A DNA stretch of 64,000 nucleotides from Streptomyces sp. NBC_01451. GTDB lineage: Bacteria; Actinomycetota; Actinomycetes; Streptomycetales; Streptomycetaceae. Position 1 is the stretch's first letter. Each line of letters opens with the position of its first letter. The notes below the pieces were generated by a model. It did not search any database, was not told the DNA's origin, and worked only from the letters and a program-made list of their open reading frames with translations. Positions 36,501 to 44,289 of the stretch are shown here, in pieces. The DNA lies in assembly GCF_036227485.1 (NCBI RefSeq), contig NZ_CP109479.1, forward strand, positions 4,836,001-4,900,000. Direction: 5' to 3'. A program made the position numbers and the translations under genes.

Positions 36501-36751
36501 TGTCGATGCAGGAAGCCGCTCTCGCCCGCCCCGAGCAGGCGTTCGGTGCGCGGGGTCGTCGAGTTTGGATCGTCCAGGACGATCTCAGCGGTCCCGGCCG
36601 CCGCGGTCGTCCCGGATGCCGTGGCGGCCTGCGCCGCGCCACCGCCGTCGGGTGTCGCGGCGAACAGAGTGATGGTTCCGGCCGCGAGGGCGACCATGAA
36701 AGCGGAGACGAGCGCGGTCGGCCCGCCCCGTCTCGGGGCGTGTCTGCCCAC
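33563..36751 (-). CDS. Large secreted FG-GAP/VCBS-repeat protein
   Basis: The 1062-residue product has a signal peptide (VSAFMVALAAGTITLFAAT) ending near AQA-AT. The middle 600 residues are beta-rich with propeller-like strands. A Cys-pair segment (CPYAGTVCS) occurs mid-protein. The C-terminal 250 residues carry FG-GAP/VCBS repeats with calcium loops (DVSGDGRPDLIARKA, DLDGDGIGDLLAQD, DLNDDGRADLVARD). The GTG at 36751 is chosen because a perfect GAGGAGG lies 7 bases upstream; a longer frame to 36778 would bury this site. That site sits in a 7-base hairpin (36759-36775). An adhesion or surface-binding role is inferred. Confidence 0.88.
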   Translation of the reverse strand: MGRHAPRRGGPTALVSAFMVALAAGTITLFAATPDGGGAAQAATASGTTAAAGTAEIVLDDPNSTTPRTERLLGAGESGFLHRQADVAGLLWTKYTDGTTVTVQGPSGAYQPDRATGCYDITLACPSGLFAQAGDIVAMPPRSPGDPAVLWSPDGSALRTADLPYGDYIGTYGSTVVARDNDRSAMELIDFVDGEQRDRTVTGLTGDEYRRYEFGSTGDQAGAVLAYAVFQDDHTRRSTIGYLDFATAEFTVAFTGADDFPEVVLTEDRIGWYTPASGLHLKPRADLTAEETVPVAGNPDTGEVVDVSAPVLLGDWLVLTDPNGGSTAVSLADGSTRTLLDSTYGNPLAAPDGSALVTGGTGPADWWIQRITEGPDGAPQLTKLYKVAPYENAKSGVALSRGHLRVAENTSGDDTTSVRTLTTDNGTTLTASAAKSGQTVNPICPYAGTVCSVLWGNHGAEPEDVFLQRTGGGKERLMSINEEWGNSTLAFGTGGGAIVDVSDNYVVYNSGGTAPAQYVGEFVQGQKLKRTIRAAALNGSTLWSATGTSGQLTSYSLTANKVLATVTVPGLGCVPSELQAAGRWVYWACGTASAGVYDTKARKSTAVKPGDVLLGDGFTVRHDHATDELVLTRTPTGTTRVLASRVPDTGLAADRRYRWTVDEYTGLVAWFDEYEQTHVATTGVAPSTPTAFANVIENSLVEPPTASSYPWQGSWLLSRPVTSWSLTFTSEQSAATGRLTRTFTGGAARAWLSASWNGRTANGTYFPNGEFAWTLKATGLGTSAPVTVVAGTGFTGRGSAVRHDFTSLDGPDGRGDLLTLSNSGALAFHDGTGRGGISRDNGENTGTGWPASVTAVAFGDLSGDRCNDVLVRMATGALRLYKPRCGYPVTPSTSYTTLATSGWTQYDILTSPGDVSGDGRPDLIARKASTGTVHLYKGTSAGKLSAPVTLYADWKGYKKIVGAGDLDGDGIGDLLAQDKADNLYRFNGTGRGTFTARTKLFGSWGASYNAVVGVGDLNDDGRADLVARDTAGNLYRQSGDGKGSFGARAKIGSGWGGYKSLS

Positions 36752-37149
36752 GTGAAGTTCCCTCCTCAGGAGGGACACAGCCCTCGCACAAGTGAGCGGA
36801 CTTTACCAGGGCTTGGGACGGTCCCTGACCGGCGGATCCACCCTCTGTGGCCGGGCGTGGTCCCGCTGCGCGGCGGACGGACCGACGGTGTGCGCGGTGC
36901 CGCGAAGCGCCATGGTTGAACTCCCCCGTCCGGTGAACCCGTAGTACGTCCACGTGTCGGCTCATGTCCCGGTAAGCCCGGCCGAACCTCGATAGGCCTG
37001 CGCACACGGGAGGTTCGCAGGCGGCACACAGACTTCTCGTCGGGAGGGCACAGTGGCGGGGCGTTTGATGGGAACTGTCGCAGTGGGGTAACCGCACCTC
37101 ACGGCATGTTCCGTTCACGTTCGCTGTTCGCTGCTCACTGGAGGAAGTC
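36752..37149. other. Divergent intergenic region
   Basis: These 398 bases hold no credible gene. They contain the SD-sequestering hairpin at 36759-36775 next to the FG-GAP gene, and at the right end a good SD (GGAGG) for the small membrane-protein gene at 37150. Nothing else stands out. Confidence 0.6.
36759..36775 (-). promoter_or_regulatory. Hairpin covering the ribosome-binding site of the FG-GAP gene
   Basis: On the minus strand UCCCUCC-UGA-GGAGGGA forms a 7-base stem with a 3-base loop. The right arm is the ribosome-binding site of the GTG at 36751, so folding would block initiation. Regulatory use is inferred. Confidence 0.45.
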
Positions 37150-37599
37150 ATGGGAATCGTCGTTCCGTTCACGCTGCTGCTGATCGTCGGAGCGGTGGTT
37201 TCCGTCGTCCTTCTGCGCAGGCAGGCGGGGATGTCCACGGCCGAGTCCGGCCTGGCGGGGCTGGACGCCGAGGTCGAGGCCAACCGGTGGGTGGTACGGC
37301 TCGGGGGGAGTCTGGCCGGTCTGCGCCCTGGGGCCGACGAGGCCGCCGCGCGGGCGTTGGCCGAGGCGACCGGACGGCATCACACCGCCCGCGGCCAACT
37401 GGCCACCGCCCGCACGCCCGCCGAGTACGCGCGCGCGAGGCAGACCGCGGTCGAGGGTCTCCAGTACGTCAGTGCCGCCCGCGACGCCCTCGGGCTCGCC
37501 TCCGGTCCGCCGGGCGCCGACTCGGACGCCGACGACCCGAACGAAGGAACCGCCCGCCAACTCCGGGGAGTCGGCGGGCGGTTCGGTGTCACCGCGTGA
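37150..37599 (+). CDS. Small membrane-anchored protein of unknown function
   Basis: The 149-residue protein has one N-terminal membrane helix (IVVPFTLLLIVGAVVSVVLL, about 3-22). A cytoplasmic or extracellular helical part follows, rich in Ala and Arg (LDAEVEANRWVVRLGGSL, ALAEATGRHHTARGQLATA). GGAGGAAG precedes the ATG. I do not recognise a family. It ends 19 bases before the convergent stop of the second MetRS gene. Confidence 0.75.
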   Translation: MGIVVPFTLLLIVGAVVSVVLLRRQAGMSTAESGLAGLDAEVEANRWVVRLGGSLAGLRPGADEAAARALAEATGRHHTARGQLATARTPAEYARARQTAVEGLQYVSAARDALGLASGPPGADSDADDPNEGTARQLRGVGGRFGVTA

Positions 37600-37617
37600 G
37601 GTGCGGAGACCGAGTGG

Positions 37618-39342
37618 TCACTCGGGTGCGCCGCCGAAGCGTTCCTTGTACGTCTCCAGGTCCTCGTCCGTCAGCTTCGCGAACAGCACCGGCGGGACCG
37701 TGAAGGCGGTGCCCTCGGGTACTGCGGACAGCGACTTCGCCTCGTCGGCGGTGACCCACGTCCGGGTGTCGCCGTGCAGCGCGAACGCGGCGCGCATCGT
37801 CGCCGCCGTCGCGGGGATGAAGGGTTCCGAGACCACCGCGTAGAGGTGGATGAGGTTCATCGCCGTACGGAGGGTCAGGGCCGCGCCGTCCTGGTCGGTC
37901 TTGATCTCCAGCCAGGGGGCCTTCTCCTCCAGGTAGGAGTTGCCCGCCGACCACAGGGCCCGCAGGGCCGCCGCCGCCTTGCGGAACTGGAGTGCCTCCA
38001 GCTGGTTCTCGTACTCCGCGAGCAGCTCGGCGATCTGCTCGCCCAGCCTCGCCTCCGCCTCGCCGGCCGCCGAGCCCGCCGGGACCTCGTCGCCGAAGCG
38101 CTTCTTCGAGAAGGAGAGGACGCGGTTGACGAAGTTGCCGAGGGTGTCCGCCAGGTCCTTGTTCACCGTGGCCGTGAAGTGCTCCCAGGTGAAGGAGGAG
38201 TCGTCCGACTCGGGGGCGTTGGCGATCAGGAAGTAGCGCCAGTAGTCGGCCGGGAGGATGTCCAGCGCCTGGTCGGTGAAGACGCCCCGCTTCTGGGAAG
38301 TGGAGAACTTTCCGCCGTAGTACGTCAGCCAGTTGAAGGCCTTGACGACGTCGACCTTCTTCCACGGTTCACGGACGCCGAGTTCGGTGGCCGGGAACAT
38401 CACCGTGTGGAACGGGACGTTGTCCTTCGCCATGAACTCCGTGTAGCGGACCGGGTTGTCGCCCGCGTCGGCCTCGTACCACCAGGACTTCCAGTCCCTG
38501 GTCTCCGGCTGCTCGTCCGACCACTCCTTCGTCGCGCCGATGTACTCGATCGGGGCGTCGAACCACACGTAGAAGACCTTGCCCTCGGCCGCCAGCTCCG
38601 GCCAGGTGTCCGCCGGGACGGGGACACCCCAGTCCAGGTCGCGGGTGATCGCACGGTCGTGCAGGCCCTCGGTGAGCCACTTGCGGGCGATGGAGGAGGC
38701 GAGGTGGGGCCACTGGCCCTCGTGGGCGGTCACCCACTCCTCGACCTCGTGCTGGAGCTTCGACTGGAGCAGGAAGAGGTGCTTCGTCTCGCGGACCTCC
38801 AGGTCCGTGGAGCCCGAGATGGCGGACCGGGGGTCGATCAGGTCGGTGGGGTCGAGCACCCGGGTGCAGTTCTCGCACTGGTCGCCGCGCGCCTTGTCGT
38901 AGCCGCAGTGGGGACAGGTGCCCTCGACGTACCGGTCCGGGAGGAAACGGCCGTCGGCGGGGCTGTACACCTGGCGGATCGCGCGCTCTTCGATGAAGCC
39001 GTTCTCGCCGAGCCGGCGGGCGAAGTGCTGGGTGATCTCCACGTTCTGCGGGGAGGAACTCCGCCCGAAGTAGTCGAAGGCCAGCGCGAACCCGTCGTAC
39101 ACCGCCTTCTGCGCGTCGTGGGCCTGAGCGCAGAACTCCGCCACGGGGATGCCCCGCTCCTTCGCGGCCAGCTCGGCCGGGGTGCCGTGCTCGTCCGTCG
39201 CGCAGATGTACAGGACGTCGTGCCCGCGCTGGCGCAGATAGCGGGAGTAGACGTCCGCCGGGAGCATCGACCCCACCATGTTGCCCAGGTGCTTGATCCC
39301 GTTGATGTACGGAAGGGCGCTGGTGATGAGGTGTCGTGCCAT
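37618..39342 (-). CDS. Methionyl-tRNA synthetase, second copy (E. coli/MetRS2-like type)
   Basis: This 574-residue class I synthetase carries HLGN (HIGH-like) in [12 protein letters not shown] and a zinc knuckle of four Cys ([17 protein letters not shown]). The KMSKS loop is replaced by [11 protein letters not shown]. These features separate it from the other MetRS in this window, which has the Gram-positive form. Homologues of this kind are resistant to some MetRS inhibitors in other bacteria. The ATG at 39342 fits the conserved [15 protein letters not shown] start. The C-terminal EMAP-type tRNA-binding domain is lacking. It is divergent from VapBC. Confidence 0.9.
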   Translation of the reverse strand: MARHLITSALPYINGIKHLGNMVGSMLPADVYSRYLRQRGHDVLYICATDEHGTPAELAAKERGIPVAEFCAQAHDAQKAVYDGFALAFDYFGRSSSPQNVEITQHFARRLGENGFIEERAIRQVYSPADGRFLPDRYVEGTCPHCGYDKARGDQCENCTRVLDPTDLIDPRSAISGSTDLEVRETKHLFLLQSKLQHEVEEWVTAHEGQWPHLASSIARKWLTEGLHDRAITRDLDWGVPVPADTWPELAAEGKVFYVWFDAPIEYIGATKEWSDEQPETRDWKSWWYEADAGDNPVRYTEFMAKDNVPFHTVMFPATELGVREPWKKVDVVKAFNWLTYYGGKFSTSQKRGVFTDQALDILPADYWRYFLIANAPESDDSSFTWEHFTATVNKDLADTLGNFVNRVLSFSKKRFGDEVPAGSAAGEAEARLGEQIAELLAEYENQLEALQFRKAAAALRALWSAGNSYLEEKAPWLEIKTDQDGAALTLRTAMNLIHLYAVVSEPFIPATAATMRAAFALHGDTRTWVTADEAKSLSAVPEGTAFTVPPVLFAKLTDEDLETYKERFGGAPE

Positions 39343-39428
39343 CGGGGTGCTGCTCCCAGGTTGGTTTCCCGCTGCTTCGCGAACCTTGAAATCGTAGCCG
39401 CGAGTGGCCGGTCGCGGCGCCTGTATAT

Positions 39429-39439
39429 ACTCAGTGAGT
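39429..39439. promoter_or_regulatory. Palindromic operator/promoter of vapBC
   Basis: ACTCAGTGAGT is a perfect 11-base inverted repeat, within an AT-rich tract (TGTATATACTCAGTGAGTCGC). It lies 26 bases upstream of the vapB ATG and close to GGGAGG. VapBC pairs normally repress their own promoter through such sites. Confidence 0.65.
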
Positions 39440-39465
39440 CGCAAATCTATATCGGGAGGTCTGTC

Positions 39466-39675
39466 ATGTCGAAGCTGCTCATCGAGGTCGACGACGAGGC
39501 TCTGGCGGAAGCGCAGGTCCTGCTGGGCACGAAGACCAAGAAGGACACCGTCAACACCGCGCTGCTGGAAGTCGCCAAGCGGCGCAGCCGGGCCATAGCG
39601 CTGGCTGAGCTCCGGGAGATGGGAGCGCGAGGTGACTTCGACATCCTTCTGGACAAGAGGAACTACCGCCGGTGA
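39466..39675 (+). CDS. vapB: Type II antitoxin, VapB family
   Basis: The 69-residue protein has a ribbon-helix-helix-like N-terminus ([23 protein letters not shown]) and [24 protein letters not shown]-terminal toxin-binding tail ([11 protein letters not shown]) follows. AGGAGG-like GGGAGG lies upstream. The stop overlaps the VapC GTG start by 4 bases. It should bind and neutralise VapC and repress the operon. Its neighbours are two MetRS genes. Confidence 0.87.
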   Translation: MSKLLIEVDDEALAEAQVLLGTKTKKDTVNTALLEVAKRRSRAIALAELREMGARGDFDILLDKRNYRR

Positions 39676-40106
39676 GTGACGTCTCGTATCTGATCGACAC
39701 CTCGGCCGTTGTGCGCCTGCTCAGCAGCGACGCGTATGACGAGCGATGGCAGCAGGTCCTCGACAACGGGCTGGTCGCGCTTTGTGACCTGACTGAGTTG
39801 GAGCTTCTCTTTTCTGCCCGTTCCGGAAAGGACCGGGATGCCAAACAGGAGCGTCTGCGGCAGCTGTTCAGCTGGACTCTGATGCCCGACGGCATCTATC
39901 AGCGCGCTTGCGAGGTCCAGCAGCTGCTCACCGACGACGGTGAGCACCGCTCGACCGGGCCGGTCGACCTGCTCGTCGCCGCCACGGCCGAGCTGTCGGG
40001 TCTGACCCTCCTCCACCACGACCGGGACTTCGACACCGTCGCCCGCCGTACGGGCCAGTCGACCGTCTGGCTGGCCGAGCCCGAGCCCGAGTCCCCCGAG
40101 TCCTGA
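39672..40106 (+). CDS. vapC: Type II toxin, VapC family PIN-domain ribonuclease
   Basis: The 144-residue PIN domain has acidic active-site residues Asp9 (LIDTSA), Glu42 or Glu44 (LTELELL), Asp99 (PVDLLVAA) and Asp117/Asp119 (HHDRDF). VapC toxins cut specific tRNAs or rRNA when VapB is degraded; some cut initiator tRNA-fMet. The GTG start overlaps the VapB stop (GTGA). The gene lies between two methionyl-tRNA synthetase genes, which is suggestive for tRNA-Met as a target but does not prove it. Confidence 0.9.
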   Translation: MSDVSYLIDTSAVVRLLSSDAYDERWQQVLDNGLVALCDLTELELLFSARSGKDRDAKQERLRQLFSWTLMPDGIYQRACEVQQLLTDDGEHRSTGPVDLLVAATAELSGLTLLHHDRDFDTVARRTGQSTVWLAEPEPESPES

Positions 40107-40136
40107 ACGTCGGTGTAGCCACGTGGCCTCGTGCTG

Positions 40137-40415
40137 TCAGGACTCCTCGTCCTCGCCGCCGGCTATGCGGAACGGGCCCATTGTCCCGGGCGCGAAGTAC
40201 AGCGTGAGGCCGTCCTCCATGACCACCTCGACGGGGTCGTTCACCTGAAGCAGCCTGTTCAGCTCGGCCTTGAGCGACTGCCGCATCGGGCCTGTGGCCT
40301 CCCTTCGGCCACACGTGAAGTCGCCCGGCACCCCGAAGGGCCGTCCGAGCGGGCGGGCTCCCCGAACGCCGTGCCACTCCCCCGTGGCCCAGATCTCCAG
40401 CTTGTTGTACGCCAT
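40137..40415 (-). CDS. Small protein of unknown function
   Basis: The 92-residue protein begins MAYNKLEIWATGEWHGVRG, has a basic central part and an acidic GGEDEES tail. The PVEVVMEDGLTLYFAPG stretch is a plausible beta-hairpin. GGGGGACC precedes the ATG weakly. I do not recognise a family. It lies between VapC and the other MetRS gene and is probably cotranscribed with the latter; codon usage looks genuine but the gene could be a minor ORF. Confidence 0.5.
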   Translation of the reverse strand: MAYNKLEIWATGEWHGVRGARPLGRPFGVPGDFTCGRREATGPMRQSLKAELNRLLQVNDPVEVVMEDGLTLYFAPGTMGPFRIAGGEDEES

Positions 40416-40481
40416 GGACGCAGGGTCCCCCGGGCGGCACGCGGCCGCACCCGGAAAGGGGTGCGGGGCCTCGCGTGCGTA

Positions 40482-42107
40482 CTACGCGTTCGGCTTCTCC
40501 TCCAGACGGGGGAAGAGCACCGCGCCCTTGGTGATCGTCGCGCCCGCCGGGAGCCGGCCCCAGGTGGCGGCGTCGGCGATCCGCTGGCCGGGGAGTGCGC
40601 CGAGGACGGCGTCCGCGCCGAGGGAGTCCCAGAGCTTCTGCGAGGTGTCCGGCATCACCGGGTTGAGCAGGACGGCCACCGCGCGCAGCGACTCCGCGGC
40701 CGTGTAGAGGATCGTCGCCAGGCGGGCCCTGCCCTCCGGCGACTCGTCCTTCGCGACCTTCCAGGGCTCCTGCTCCGTGATGTAGCCGTTGACCTGCTTC
40801 ACGAAGTCGAAGACCGCCAGGATGCCGCCCTGGAAGTCCACCTCGTCGCCGATCCGGCGGTCGGCCTCGGCCACCGCCTTGGCCATGCCTTCCTGTACGG
40901 CCCGTTCGGCCTCGCCCGCGGCCGTCGCCTCCGGGAGCGTGCCGCCGAAGTACTTGCCGACCATCGCGGCCACGCGCGACGCGAGGTTGCCGTAGTCGTT
41001 GGCAAGCTCGCTCGTGTAGCGGGCGGAGAAGTCCTCCCAGGAGAACGAGCCGTCCTGGCCGAACGCGATCGCGCGCAGGAAGTACCAGCGGTACGCGTCC
41101 ACACCGAAGTGGGAGGTCAGGTCCTGCGGCTTGATGCCCGTCAGGTTCGACTTCGACATCTTCTCGCCGCCGACCATCAGCCAGCCGTTGGCCGCGACCT
41201 TGCCGGGCAGCGGCAGACCCTGCGCCATCAGCATCGCGGGCCAGATGATCGCGTGGAAGCGGAGGATGTCCTTGCCGACGAGGTGGACGTCGGCGGGGAA
41301 GGTGTTCCCGAACTTCTCCGGGTTCTCGTTGTAGCCGACCGCCGTCGCGTAGTTCAGCAGCGCGTCGACCCACACGTAGATCACGTGCTTGTCGTCCCAC
41401 GGGACCGGGACGCCCCAGTCGAAGGTGGAACGGGAGATGGAGAGGTCCTGGAGGCCCTGGCGGACGAAGTTCACGACCTCGTTGCGCGCCGACTCGGGCT
41501 GGATGAAGTGCGGGTTCGCCTCGTAGTGGGCGAGCAGCCGCTCGCCGTACTCGCTGAGCTTGAAGAAGTAGTTCTCCTCCTTGAGGATCTCCACCGGCTT
41601 CTTGTGGATGGCGCAGAGTTTCGTCCGCGTCCCGTCCTCGGCGATGTCGTCGGTCTCGATGAGGTCGCCCGGAAGCTTGTACTCCTCGCAGCCCACGCAG
41701 TACGGGCCCTCGTAGCCGCCCTTGTAGATCTCGCCCTTGTCGTGGAGATCCTGGACGAACTCCTGGACACGGTCCGTGTGACGCTTCTCCGTCGTGCGGA
41801 TGAAGTCGTCGTTGGCGATGTTCAGGTGCTCCCAGAGGGGCTTCCAGGCTTCGTCGACGAGCTTGTCCGCCCACTGCTGCGGGCTGACGCCGTTCGCCTC
41901 CGCGGTACGCATGATCTTCTGACCGTGCTCGTCCGTGCCGGTGAGGAACCACACCCTCTCGCCGCGCTGACGGTGCCAGCGCGTGAGCACGTCGCCCGCG
42001 ACGGTCGTGTAGGCGTGGCCCAGGTGAGGAGCGTCGTTGACGTAATAGATGGGGGTGGAGACGTAGTACGCCTTCCCGCCCTGCTTCTCGGATCCAGTGG
42101 CCGCCAT
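40482..42107 (-). CDS. metS: Methionyl-tRNA synthetase, main copy
   Basis: The 541-residue class I synthetase carries HLGH (APHLGHAYTT) and the KMSKS loop (GGEKMSKSNLTG). It has a single-knuckle zinc region (CVGCEEYKLPGDL and a later CAIH). This is the Gram-positive/Thermus-type form and is the housekeeping synthetase expected in Streptomyces. The length is usual and there is no C-terminal dimerisation domain. A hairpin at 42183-42215 separates it from the VWA gene upstream. Confidence 0.95.
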   Translation of the reverse strand: MAATGSEKQGGKAYYVSTPIYYVNDAPHLGHAYTTVAGDVLTRWHRQRGERVWFLTGTDEHGQKIMRTAEANGVSPQQWADKLVDEAWKPLWEHLNIANDDFIRTTEKRHTDRVQEFVQDLHDKGEIYKGGYEGPYCVGCEEYKLPGDLIETDDIAEDGTRTKLCAIHKKPVEILKEENYFFKLSEYGERLLAHYEANPHFIQPESARNEVVNFVRQGLQDLSISRSTFDWGVPVPWDDKHVIYVWVDALLNYATAVGYNENPEKFGNTFPADVHLVGKDILRFHAIIWPAMLMAQGLPLPGKVAANGWLMVGGEKMSKSNLTGIKPQDLTSHFGVDAYRWYFLRAIAFGQDGSFSWEDFSARYTSELANDYGNLASRVAAMVGKYFGGTLPEATAAGEAERAVQEGMAKAVAEADRRIGDEVDFQGGILAVFDFVKQVNGYITEQEPWKVAKDESPEGRARLATILYTAAESLRAVAVLLNPVMPDTSQKLWDSLGADAVLGALPGQRIADAATWGRLPAGATITKGAVLFPRLEEKPNA

Positions 42108-42182
42108 GCGCGAAATCCTACTGTCCGAGGGGAGACCGGCTGACGCCGATTCCGGTGGGGCGGGACTGCGGGGGACTACGAG

Positions 42183-42215
42183 GACAGGGCCCGGGGTATG
42201 ACCCCGGGCCCTGTC
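42183..42215 (-). terminator. Terminator of the VWA protein gene
   Basis: A perfect 15-base stem (42183-42197 with 42201-42215) with a 3-base ATG loop lies downstream of the minus-strand stop at 42272. Confidence 0.88.
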
Positions 42216-42271
42216 GGCCGTCGTACGTGAGGTTCCGCGGGTTACGCCTCCACGGCTTACGGGATTACTGG

Positions 42272-43957
42272 CTACGGGCGCCAGTTGGCCAGTACGCCCT
42301 CGTACAGCTCCGTGTCCGTCAGCTCGCGCGGGGTCGGGCCCGCGTGGAAGAAGGACGTGTTGGACGTCTTCAGTTTGCGGAGGTAGTCGAAGGCCTTGTT
42401 CTCCTGCTCGCCGAACGCGACGAAGGAGAAGAAGAGGCTGGGGTGCTTCGCCGCGGCGTCCGTGAGGGACTGGGTGGCGGGGGTCTTGGCGTCCGGGGCG
42501 CCGTCCGTCTGGAAGACGATCAGCGCGGGGTGCTCGGTGCCGGACTTCTCGTAGTGGCTGACGACCTCCTCCACGGCCGCGTGGTAGCTCGTACGGCCCA
42601 TGCGGCCGAGGGAGGCGTGGAGCTCGTCGATCTTGTTGTCGTGGTCGGGGAGGGTGAGCTCGCCGGTGCCGTCCAGCTCCGTCGAGAAGAAGACGACGTG
42701 GACGGTCGCCTCCGGGTCCAGGTGGGCGGCGAGAGCGAGGGTCTGCTCGCCGAGGGCCTGCGCGGAGCCGTCCTTGTAGTACGGGCGCATGGACGCGGAG
42801 CGGTCGAGGACGAGGTAGATCTTGGCGGGGGTGTTGTCGAGGCCGAGGGTGGTGAGGGTGGCGGCGGCGGAGTTGTACGCGGTGAGGAGGCTCGCGGGTA
42901 CGGGCACGGCCTCGGCTTCGCCCTCGGCCGAGTCCGTCTCCCCACCCGCACCACTCGAACCACCCGTGGCGCCTTCGCTTTCGGGTGCGGGTGGCCCCTG
43001 TGGGGCTTCCTCCACGTCGGCGGCTGCCGGCACCAGGTCCTCGGAGCCAACCTCAGCCTCTGCCTCTGGAGCAGACTCCGGTTCCGGTTCCGCCGTCACC
43101 TCGGGCTCGGCCTCGACTACGGCCTCGGGCTCGGGCTCGACGACAGCCTCCGGCTCAGGCTCGACAACCGCTTCGGCCCCGGCCTCGACTTCGGGCTCCG
43201 GTTCCGGGGCGACCTCAGTCACCTCGGCCACCTCAGCCACCGGTTCCTGCTCCGGAGCCGGCTCCTCGGCCACGGCCACGGGCTCGGCCTCGGCCTCGGC
43301 CTCGGGGACAACCTCGGCGACCGGCTCGGGCTCCGGGGTCGCCTCGACAAGGGGTTCCGGTTCAGGGGTCACCTCGGCGACCGGCTCAGCCTCCGGCGCG
43401 GTCTCGGCGACCGGCTCTGCCTCTGGCTTCGCCTCAGGCTCTGTCTCCACCTCGGCCACCGGTTCCGGCCCGGTCTCCTCCGCGACCTCGGCTTCGGCTG
43501 CGACCTCGGCGTCGGTCGCGACCTCGGTCACCGCAGGTGCCACCTCGGCCGCCGGAGCCGTAACCTCGGCGACCGGAGTCACGACCTCGGCCGCCGGAGC
43601 AGCAACCTCGTCCACCGGAGCCGCAACCTCGGTCACCGGAGGTACGACCTCGGTCACCGGAGGTACCGCCTCGGTCACCGTCGGCGCGGGCGTCGGCTCG
43701 TCCACGGGCCTGGTCGGCTTGGGGACCGTTACGTTGTCGAAGGCTGCCGAGACGAGGTCGTCCACCACCGAGGGGGCCGCTGCGGGCTTCGGGGTCGGGG
43801 ACTCGGTCAGGGTCGGTTCAGGTGACGGTGCCGGAATCTTCGGCTCGGTGGCCTCCTGCTGAGGAACCGACTCCGCCTCCCGCGCGGGCGCCGCCTCGGC
43901 GTCCCGCCCCTTGCGTGACTTGCCGAACGCGTTCCGCAGGAGAGTGAGAATGCCCAT
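42272..43957 (-). CDS. VWA-domain protein with long acidic Pro/Glu/Ala/Val repeat region
   Basis: The 561-residue protein has a short basic head ([19 protein letters not shown]). About 290 residues of repeats follow, such as [12 protein letters not shown] and [14 protein letters not shown]. The C-terminal VWA domain (about 350-561) contains the MIDAS motif DRSASM, a conserved Thr-like MGRTSYHAA segment and FQTDGAPD. The VWA type resembles TerF/tellurium-resistance proteins that bind partners through a metal. The repeat region is likely disordered and strongly negative. AAGGG precedes the ATG. The partner is unknown. Confidence 0.88.
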   Translation of the reverse strand: MGILTLLRNAFGKSRKGRDAEAAPAREAESVPQQEATEPKIPAPSPEPTLTESPTPKPAAAPSVVDDLVSAAFDNVTVPKPTRPVDEPTPAPTVTEAVPPVTEVVPPVTEVAAPVDEVAAPAAEVVTPVAEVTAPAAEVAPAVTEVATDAEVAAEAEVAEETGPEPVAEVETEPEAKPEAEPVAETAPEAEPVAEVTPEPEPLVEATPEPEPVAEVVPEAEAEAEPVAVAEEPAPEQEPVAEVAEVTEVAPEPEPEVEAGAEAVVEPEPEAVVEPEPEAVVEAEPEVTAEPEPESAPEAEAEVGSEDLVPAAADVEEAPQGPPAPESEGATGGSSGAGGETDSAEGEAEAVPVPASLLTAYNSAAATLTTLGLDNTPAKIYLVLDRSASMRPYYKDGSAQALGEQTLALAAHLDPEATVHVVFFSTELDGTGELTLPDHDNKIDELHASLGRMGRTSYHAAVEEVVSHYEKSGTEHPALIVFQTDGAPDAKTPATQSLTDAAAKHPSLFFSFVAFGEQENKAFDYLRKLKTSNTSFFHAGPTPRELTDTELYEGVLANWRP

Positions 43958-44289
43958 GTGCGCAACCCTTCACGTGAGTTGTAGCCGTCAATCCCTGGCC
44001 AGGACGGACACGTAAGGTTAGCGGTCCGGATTGACGATCTTGGGCAGGGTCTTTCACGGAACCCGACGGGCGTCAAGGGCGCCACTTCGCCAACCTCGCG
44101 CCCCGCCCCTCGGCAGACCCCGGCCGGGCCCGCGGCAGGTCCCGTCCGCGGCTTCCCCGCACCCCAATACCCTTACCGCTCCCACGGGTTCACCCTTCGT
44201 TCATCCGGCGTCCCCACCGTCGCACCTCCGTCCGCCTAGCGTCACGCTGACACCAAAGGCACGTATAGGGACACCATGGGGAGAGTAAA
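43958..44289. other. Divergent intergenic region, VWA protein / phoX
   Basis: These 332 bases hold no gene. The right half contains the PHO box at 44188-44209 and a TAGCGT -10-like box near 44236-44241 for phoX; the left end holds the VWA gene start. Confidence 0.65.
44188..44209 (+). promoter_or_regulatory. PHO box (PhoP-binding direct repeat) for phoX
   Basis: Two consecutive 11-base units, GTTCACCCTTC (44188-44198) and GTTCATCCGGC (44199-44209), fit the Streptomyces PhoP direct-repeat unit GTTCAYYYRSG. They lie about 80 bases upstream of the GTG start of phoX. Confidence 0.82.

Noticed and set aside
36746..36753. TTCACGTG near the FG-GAP start as a second parS site
   Set aside because: Only the central 8 bases match, and the flanks differ from the parS palindrome.
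33485..36919. 1144-residue plus-strand frame opposite the FG-GAP protein
   Set aside because: The minus-strand protein has a signal peptide and calcium-binding repeats; the plus frame shows no domains.
37110..37140. GTTCACGTTCG with following repeats as a PHO box upstream of 37150
   Set aside because: The first unit fits only partly and the second does not fit the PhoP consensus.
42155..43825. 556-residue plus-strand frame with Arg/Leu/Gly/His repeats
   Set aside because: It is antisense to the acidic repeat region of the VWA gene.
43966..43979. CCTTCACGTGAGTT near the VWA gene start as a parS site
   Set aside because: It differs from the parS core at five of fourteen positions, so binding is unlikely.
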